DNA of 64,000 bases from Streptomyces chattanoogensis. Lineage in GTDB: Bacteria > Actinomycetota > Actinomycetes > Streptomycetales > Streptomycetaceae. The stretch is taken from contig NZ_LGKG01000196.1 of assembly GCF_001294335.1 (NCBI RefSeq), forward strand, positions 62,001 to 126,000, written 5' to 3'. The position numbers and the translations under genes are program-made. Below are positions 59,562 to 64,000 of this stretch, piece after piece. The notes below the pieces were generated by a model. It had not been told where the DNA came from and searched no databases. It saw nothing but the letters and a program-made list of their open reading frames with translations. The first letter of the stretch is position 1. Each line of letters starts with the position of its first letter.

Positions 59562-60824
59562 CTACGGAAGGAGTGACTCCAGCGGAACATCCGGATCGGC
59601 CAGGGTGTCGGGGTCCAGCGGGGTCCCGGCGCGGATCAGCCGCCGGACCGGCTCGGCGACGTCCCAGACGTTGACGTTCATGCCCGCCAGGAGGCGGCCC
59701 TCGGCGAGCCAGAAGGCGAGGAACTCCCGCTTGGCGACGTCGCCCCGGCACACCACCTGGTCGTAGCTGCCGGGCGGGGCGTAGCCGGAGTACTCCATGG
59801 CGAGGTCGTACTGGTCGGAGAAGAAGTACGGGATGCGGTCGTGGCTGACGTCCTGGCCGAGCATGGCGCGGGCCGCGGCCGGGCCGCCGTTGAGGGCGTT
59901 GGCCCAGTGGTCGACGCGCAGCCGGGTGTGCAGGGAGGGATGGTCGGCGGCGGCCACGTCCCCGGCGGCGTAGATGTGCGGGTCGGAGGTGCGCAGCGAG
60001 GCGTCCACCGCGATGCCGCCGCCGTCGTAGCGGTCGACCAGGGCCAGGCCGGCCTGTTCGGCGAGGGCGGTGCGCGGGGCGGCGCCGATGGCGGCGAGCA
60101 CGTCGTGGGCGGGGTGTTCCTCGCCGTCGTCGGTGCGTACCGCGAGCACCATGCCGTCCTGGCCGATGATTTCGGTGAAGCGGGCGCCGAAGTGGAAGCG
60201 GACGCCGTGCTCGCGGTGCAGGTCGGCGAACATGGCGCCCAGTTCGGGGCCCAGGACGCCGTGCAGCGGTGTCGGTTCGGGTTCGACGACGGTGACCTCG
60301 GCGCCGTAGGTGCGGGCCGCGGCGGCGACTTCGAGGCCGATCCAGCCGGCGCCGGCGATGACGAGGTGGCCGTTGTCGCGGCCGAGCGAGGCGAGCACGC
60401 CGCGCAGCCGTTCGGCGTGCGCGAGGCGGCGCAGGTGGTGGACGCCGGCCAGGCCGGTGCCGGGGATGTCCAGGCGGCGGGGTTCGGCGCCGGTGGCCAG
60501 CAGCAGCTTGTCGTAGACGATCAGGGTGCCGTCGCCGAGGCGTACGGTTCTGGCCGCGGCGTCCAGGTGGACGGCGGGCTGGCCGAGGTGCAGTTCGATG
60601 TCGGCCCGGGCGTACCAGGCGGGTTCGTGGACGAAGACGCTGTCCCGCTCCTCCTTGCCGAGCAGATACCCCTTGGAGAGCGGGGGACGTTCGTAGGGGT
60701 GGTCGCGCTCGTCGCAGATGAGGATCACCCGGCCGGTGAAGCCCTCCGAGCGGAGCGTCTCGGCGGCTTTCGCCCCGGCCAGGCCACCCCCGACGATGAC
60801 GAACGTCTGGTGTGCGTCGACCAC
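59562..60824 (-). CDS. FAD-dependent pyridine-nucleotide-disulfide-type oxidoreductase (ferredoxin-reductase-like)
   Basis: This 420-residue flavoprotein of the ferredoxin/rubredoxin reductase type has FAD motif VIVGGGLAGAKAAE, NAD motif VIAGAGWIGLEVAAA, and late GD box IYAAGDVA. A C-terminal reductase domain (about 325-410) is present. GTG 60824 is chosen because AGGAGGAAGC precedes it perfectly. It likely supplies electrons to a ferredoxin for P450 or dioxygenase enzymes; no partner is adjacent. Confidence 0.9.
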   Translation of the reverse strand: MVDAHQTFVIVGGGLAGAKAAETLRSEGFTGRVILICDERDHPYERPPLSKGYLLGKEERDSVFVHEPAWYARADIELHLGQPAVHLDAAARTVRLGDGTLIVYDKLLLATGAEPRRLDIPGTGLAGVHHLRRLAHAERLRGVLASLGRDNGHLVIAGAGWIGLEVAAAARTYGAEVTVVEPEPTPLHGVLGPELGAMFADLHREHGVRFHFGARFTEIIGQDGMVLAVRTDDGEEHPAHDVLAAIGAAPRTALAEQAGLALVDRYDGGGIAVDASLRTSDPHIYAAGDVAAADHPSLHTRLRVDHWANALNGGPAAARAMLGQDVSHDRIPYFFSDQYDLAMEYSGYAPPGSYDQVVCRGDVAKREFLAFWLAEGRLLAGMNVNVWDVAEPVRRLIRAGTPLDPDTLADPDVPLESLLP

Positions 60825-61042
60825 TTGCTTCCTCCTCGTTGCGGTGCCGTACGGCCGCGTCCGTCGTCCGCGTCCGTGAACGCCCCGGTGGTGCCCCCGT
60901 CGTTCGTGCCCCGTTTGCGCTTGCCCCATGGATGTGTGTGGTGCGGTCAGGGTTCCCCGTGCGGAACAGCCGTGCTCGAGCGTCCCGCACGGAGCGTGAT
61001 GGGGGAAGGGGGGCCTCCTCCCCAGGGTCACCCTCGGTTTCC

Positions 61043-62359
61043 CTATGCGTTACCAGGGCGACGGGTGAGGCGGGCGTGAAGAGAGCGTGCCGAGGCGTCG
61101 GTGAGTGCGGCGATCTGGTCGATGATCGCGCGCATGCGGGCGGTGTCGTCCTCGGCGGCGCCGAACAGCGAACGGAACTGCGGATCAAGGCCGTCGGGGG
61201 CACGGGCGAGCAGCGCCTCCGCCAGTTCGGCGATCACCACCCGCTGGTCGGCGCGGAGCGCCTCCTGGTCGGGGCGCTGCATGACGTACCGGTCCGCGAC
61301 GGCTTTCAAAACGGCGCATTCCAGCCGGGTTTCGGCCGGAACCATCAGCTGCGCTCCGTAACGGGTGAGCCGCCCGGTGCCCCATGCGGCTCTGGTGGCG
61401 CCCTCGGCGGCGAGGCAGAAGCGGCCGATGAGCTGGCTGGTGGCGTCCTTGAGGCGGGCCTGGGCGAGCGCGGTGCCGTCGTAGCCGTGCGGCCACCACT
61501 CCTGCTCGAGGAGGCGGTCGAGGGCGGCGGCCAGCTCCTCGGGGTCCGCGCCGGGCTCGTAGCGCACGGCGGCGACCGCGAAGATCTCGGCGCGTTCGGC
61601 GTCGGCGAGCAGGAGGTTGGGGTCGAGATGCCCGGCGTGCAGCCCGTCCTCGACGTCGTGCACCGAGTACGCCACATCGTCCGACCAGTCCATGACCTGC
61701 GCCTCGAAGCTGCGTGCGGCGGCGGGGGCGCCCTGCCGGAACCAGGCGAAGACCGGCAGGTCGTCGGCGTAGACGCCGAACTTGGGGGAGGCGGGATCGG
61801 TGGGGTGCGCGCCGCGCGGCCAGGGGTATTTGGTGGCGGCGTCGAGGGCGGCGCGGGTGAGGTTGAGGCCGACGCTGACGGCCGAGCCGTCCGGGCCGGG
61901 CACGAACCGTTTGGGCTCCAGACGGGCCAGCAGCCGCAGCGACTGGGCGTTGCCCTCGAAGCCGCCGCAGGGCGCGGCCACCTGGTTGAGCGCCTGCTCG
62001 CCGTTGTGCCCGAAGGGCGGGTGGCCGAGATCGTGCGCCAGGCAGGCGGCCTCGACGAGGTCCGGGTCGCAGCCGAGGGCGGCGCCCAGTTCGCGGCCCA
62101 CCTGGGCGCACTCCAGGGAGTGGGTCAGCCGGGTGCGGGGGCTGGCGTCCCAGACATGGGTCTGGGTGCCGGGGGTGACGACCTGGGTCTTGCCGGCCAG
62201 GCGGCGCAGCGCGGCGGAGTGCAGGACCCGGGCGCGGTCACGCTGGAAGGCGGTGCGCCCGGGGCGTTTGTCGGGCTCGGCGACCCAGCGTTCGGCGTCC
62301 GCCTCGGTGTAGCCCGGGGTGCCGGGGGCCCGGCCGGTGGTCGATGGTGTGCCCGTCAT
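61043..62359 (-). CDS. dgt: Deoxyguanosinetriphosphate triphosphohydrolase (dGTPase), HD superfamily
   Basis: This 438-residue HD-domain enzyme hydrolyses dNTPs, particularly dGTP, to nucleoside and triphosphate. The HD motif is [14 protein letters not shown] with [14 protein letters not shown]. The C-terminal helices and the [15 protein letters not shown] segment are typical. Start ATG 62359 lies six bases after TACCGT, no RBS. dGTPase near dnaG is common in Streptomyces. Confidence 0.93.
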   Translation of the reverse strand: MTGTPSTTGRAPGTPGYTEADAERWVAEPDKRPGRTAFQRDRARVLHSAALRRLAGKTQVVTPGTQTHVWDASPRTRLTHSLECAQVGRELGAALGCDPDLVEAACLAHDLGHPPFGHNGEQALNQVAAPCGGFEGNAQSLRLLARLEPKRFVPGPDGSAVSVGLNLTRAALDAATKYPWPRGAHPTDPASPKFGVYADDLPVFAWFRQGAPAAARSFEAQVMDWSDDVAYSVHDVEDGLHAGHLDPNLLLADAERAEIFAVAAVRYEPGADPEELAAALDRLLEQEWWPHGYDGTALAQARLKDATSQLIGRFCLAAEGATRAAWGTGRLTRYGAQLMVPAETRLECAVLKAVADRYVMQRPDQEALRADQRVVIAELAEALLARAPDGLDPQFRSLFGAAEDDTARMRAIIDQIAALTDASARSLHARLTRRPGNA

Positions 62360-62397
62360 ACAGCGACGGTAGCCGCCCCTGTGCCCTGGGGCCCGGA

Positions 62398-63300
62398 TCA
62401 GGTGCGCGCAAGGAGCGCCTGGTCGGCTGTCCGGTGGGGCGTCCGGCCGTGGGTCCGGGCGCGTGCCTCGTCGTAGCGGTGCAGGACGAGGCGGGCCAGC
62501 GCGGGGTGGTCTCCCAGGGGTGCGGCGGCGGTTCCGGGGGCGTGTGCGGCGCACTGGGCGGCGAAGCGGCCGGGGGCGGTGAAGCAGGAGGCGACGGCGA
62601 TGCGGTCGTGGCCGCGGGCGGTGAGCAGGCGGACGGCCTCGGGGACGGTGGGGGTCGCTGCCGACGCGTACGCGGGGAGTACGGGCACGCCGTCGAGACG
62701 GGCCGAGAGAAGGCCGGCGATCTGCGCGATGTCCCGGGCCGACTGCGCCGCCTTGGAACCGGCCGAGGCGAGGACGACGGCCGTGCGCCGGCGGGCGGGC
62801 GCCTGGGGGAAGCCGGCCTCCAGGAGGCGGGCGTGCAGCGCCTCCGCCAGGAGCGGGTGTGCGCCCAGTGGCGCGGCGGTCCGGCCGGAGAGGTGGGGAG
62901 CGGCTGCCAGGGCGGCGGGCAGGTCGTGGGTGACGTGGTAGCCATGGCCGAAGAGCAGCGGAACGAGGACGGCCTCGCCGCGCAGCTCGGCCAGGGTGTC
63001 GGAGAGCAGCGGACGGTTCAGCTCGATATGGCCGAGCCGTACGGGCAGGCCGGGGCGGAGCGCGCGGACCCGGTCGAGCAGGGCGCGGACGGTGTCCAGG
63101 GCACGCGGATCGCGGCTGCCGTGGGCCACGGCGACCAGGGTGGGCGCGGCCTCGGCGGGGGCGGGCCGGGGGTGCCGGAAGCCGTGCAGGCGGACCCGGC
63201 TGAGCTGGGCGCTCAGCCGGTCGGTGATCTCGGTGGCGAGGCCGGCGGGGCAGAGGTCGGGCGGGGCCGGGGCGGGCTGGTGCGATATCGACTCCGTCAT
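62398..63300 (-). CDS. Sirohydrochlorin chelatase (CbiX/SirB family)
   Basis: This 300-residue chelatase inserts iron (or cobalt) into sirohydrochlorin to make siroheme. The N-terminal catalytic half has [13 protein letters not shown] and [13 protein letters not shown], with His residues that would bind metal. A second half is similar in fold. Siroheme is the cofactor of nitrite and sulfite reductases, and the gene is divergent from an assimilatory nitrate reductase, so they fit one pathway. Start ATG 63300 follows CAGTCT by six bases. Confidence 0.88.
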   Translation of the reverse strand: MTESISHQPAPAPPDLCPAGLATEITDRLSAQLSRVRLHGFRHPRPAPAEAAPTLVAVAHGSRDPRALDTVRALLDRVRALRPGLPVRLGHIELNRPLLSDTLAELRGEAVLVPLLFGHGYHVTHDLPAALAAAPHLSGRTAAPLGAHPLLAEALHARLLEAGFPQAPARRRTAVVLASAGSKAAQSARDIAQIAGLLSARLDGVPVLPAYASAATPTVPEAVRLLTARGHDRIAVASCFTAPGRFAAQCAAHAPGTAAAPLGDHPALARLVLHRYDEARARTHGRTPHRTADQALLART

Positions 63301-63411
63301 GGCGGGAGACTGGCAGCCGGTCGTTGCGGTTCCGTTTCGCCGCGGGGAAATCCGTGTGCCGTGCGGCCTCCGCGCGCCGTGCGCCGCCTAGGAGGTGCCC
63401 GCCGCGCACCC

Positions 63412-63449
63412 GAAACAGTGGTGAACCGCGCACGTAACACGCGCGTACC
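63412..63449 (+). promoter_or_regulatory. Four GlnR-like half-sites with 11-bp period before nasA
   Basis: GAAAC (63412), GAACC (63423), GTAAC (63434) and GTACC (63445) are each followed by exactly six bases before the next. This matches the known GlnR-box architecture (GTNAC/GNAAC halves with N6 spacers). The array ends 12 bp before nasA, and also lies 112 bp upstream of the chelatase gene. Confidence 0.65.
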
Positions 63450-63461
63450 ACGCTGGCGCGT

Positions 63462-64000
63462 ATGAACGCCGCGGATGCCCCAACGGTCGACACCCACTGC
63501 CCTTACTGTGCCCTGCAATGCGGCATGGGGCTGCGGCCCACCGGTGCGCCCGAGGGGCCCGGCGTCCGGGTCGTCGAGCGGACCGCTTTCCCGGTGAACC
63601 GCGGCGCGCTGTGCGGCAAGGGCCGTACGGCGCCCGAGCTGCTGGCCCCGGGGGCGCGGCTGGCCTCTCCTCTGGTGCGGGACGCCGCCACCGGGGAGCT
63701 CGTCCCGGCCACCTGGGACGCGGCGCTGGACCGGGTGGCGGACGGGCTGCGCAGAACCGGCGCCGAGCACGGCCGGGACGCGGTCGGGGTCTTCGGCGGC
63801 GGCGGGCTGACCAATGAGAAGGCGTACGCCCTGGGGAAGTTCGCCAGGGTGGCGCTCGGCACCTCGCAGATCGATTACAACGGTCGTTTCTGCATGTCAT
63901 CGGCCGCGGCGGCGCACGGCAAGGCGTTCGGTCTGGACCGCGGGCTGCCGTTCCCGCTGGCCGATGTGGCGCGGACCGGCTGCGTCATCCTGGTGGGCTC
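63462..64000 (+). CDS. nasA: Assimilatory nitrate reductase, N-terminal part (3' end beyond the window)
   Basis: The first 179 codons of a molybdopterin oxidoreductase are visible. The [4Fe-4S] Cys ligands are Cys13, Cys16, Cys20 ([10 protein letters not shown]) and Cys51 (GALCGKGR), followed by a molybdopterin-binding region ([28 protein letters not shown]). No Tat signal is present, so it is the cytosolic assimilatory type. It is preceded by an array of GlnR-like half-sites and divergent from a siroheme chelatase gene. The gene continues past base 64000. Confidence 0.85.
   Translation, partial: MNAADAPTVDTHCPYCALQCGMGLRPTGAPEGPGVRVVERTAFPVNRGALCGKGRTAPELLAPGARLASPLVRDAATGELVPATWDAALDRVADGLRRTGAEHGRDAVGVFGGGGLTNEKAYALGKFARVALGTSQIDYNGRFCMSSAAAAHGKAFGLDRGLPFPLADVARTGCVILVG

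Noticed and set aside
1..64000. CRISPR arrays, insertion sequences, toxin-antitoxin or phage-defence genes
   Set aside because: No array of spaced repeats, transposase, or recognised defence protein was found in either strand.

Overview
The window is a G+C-rich actinobacterial chromosome segment, almost certainly Streptomyces. The evidence is the fasR-fabD-fabH-acpP-fabF block followed by a DUF3145 gene, an mbl-type second MreB, an HrdA-class sigma factor, dnaG, mycothiol-linked enzymes, rare in-frame TTA codons and many start codons with no Shine-Dalgarno sequence. I see no insertion sequence, prophage, integrase or CRISPR array. The base composition is even, so this looks like core to semi-core chromosome.

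Layout. 1-10 kb: the tail of a DUF4429/SHOCT gene; a two-component system followed by a DUF1023 hydrolase and a membrane acyltransferase; a MerR regulator with its aldo/keto reductase; a serine hydrolase and a pirin. 8.9-14.5 kb: fatty-acid synthase type II genes headed by their PucR-type activator and closed by a 22-bp perfect hairpin. 14.5-21.3 kb: a lipoprotein SGNH hydrolase behind a strongly foldable leader, a DUF4097 lipoprotein, a GH3 glycosidase, a TetR regulator and an unusual nitrilase-VanX fusion. 21.3-27 kb: a ribose-type operon (rbsR-A-C-B-K, minus strand) with LacI-type operators. 27-33.5 kb: Ohr, an NTF2-like protein, an oxidoreductase/MarR pair, a mycothiol-type DsbA protein, and an MFS pump with a GntR-TetR double-HTH regulator.

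33.4-48 kb holds what I consider the most interesting system. It is a cell-envelope glycan cluster around a 1473-residue AftD-like (DUF3367) membrane glycosyltransferase. With it are a DUF3068 protein, a GT4 glycosyltransferase, three SAM methyltransferases, a condensation-type acyltransferase, an EamA-type transporter, a Cys-poor Trm112-like protein and, divergently, a DUF2613-like micropeptide and a PucR regulator. Several stop/start pairs overlap by four bases. The regulator carries two TTA codons and the AftD-like gene one, which predicts bldA (developmental) dependence.

48-64 kb: mbl, a phosphatase/thioredoxin pair, a mycothiol-dependent isomerase-family protein, a cupin, three tRNAs (CAU and two Asn) with terminators, a YtxH-like protein, an FGGY kinase, the sigma factor and dnaG, a PLP dehydratase with a ferredoxin-reductase-like flavoenzyme, dGTPase, a sirohydrochlorin chelatase, and the start of an assimilatory nitrate reductase preceded by a regular four-half-site array resembling GlnR boxes. 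All functional calls come from reading the sequence; no database search was run.
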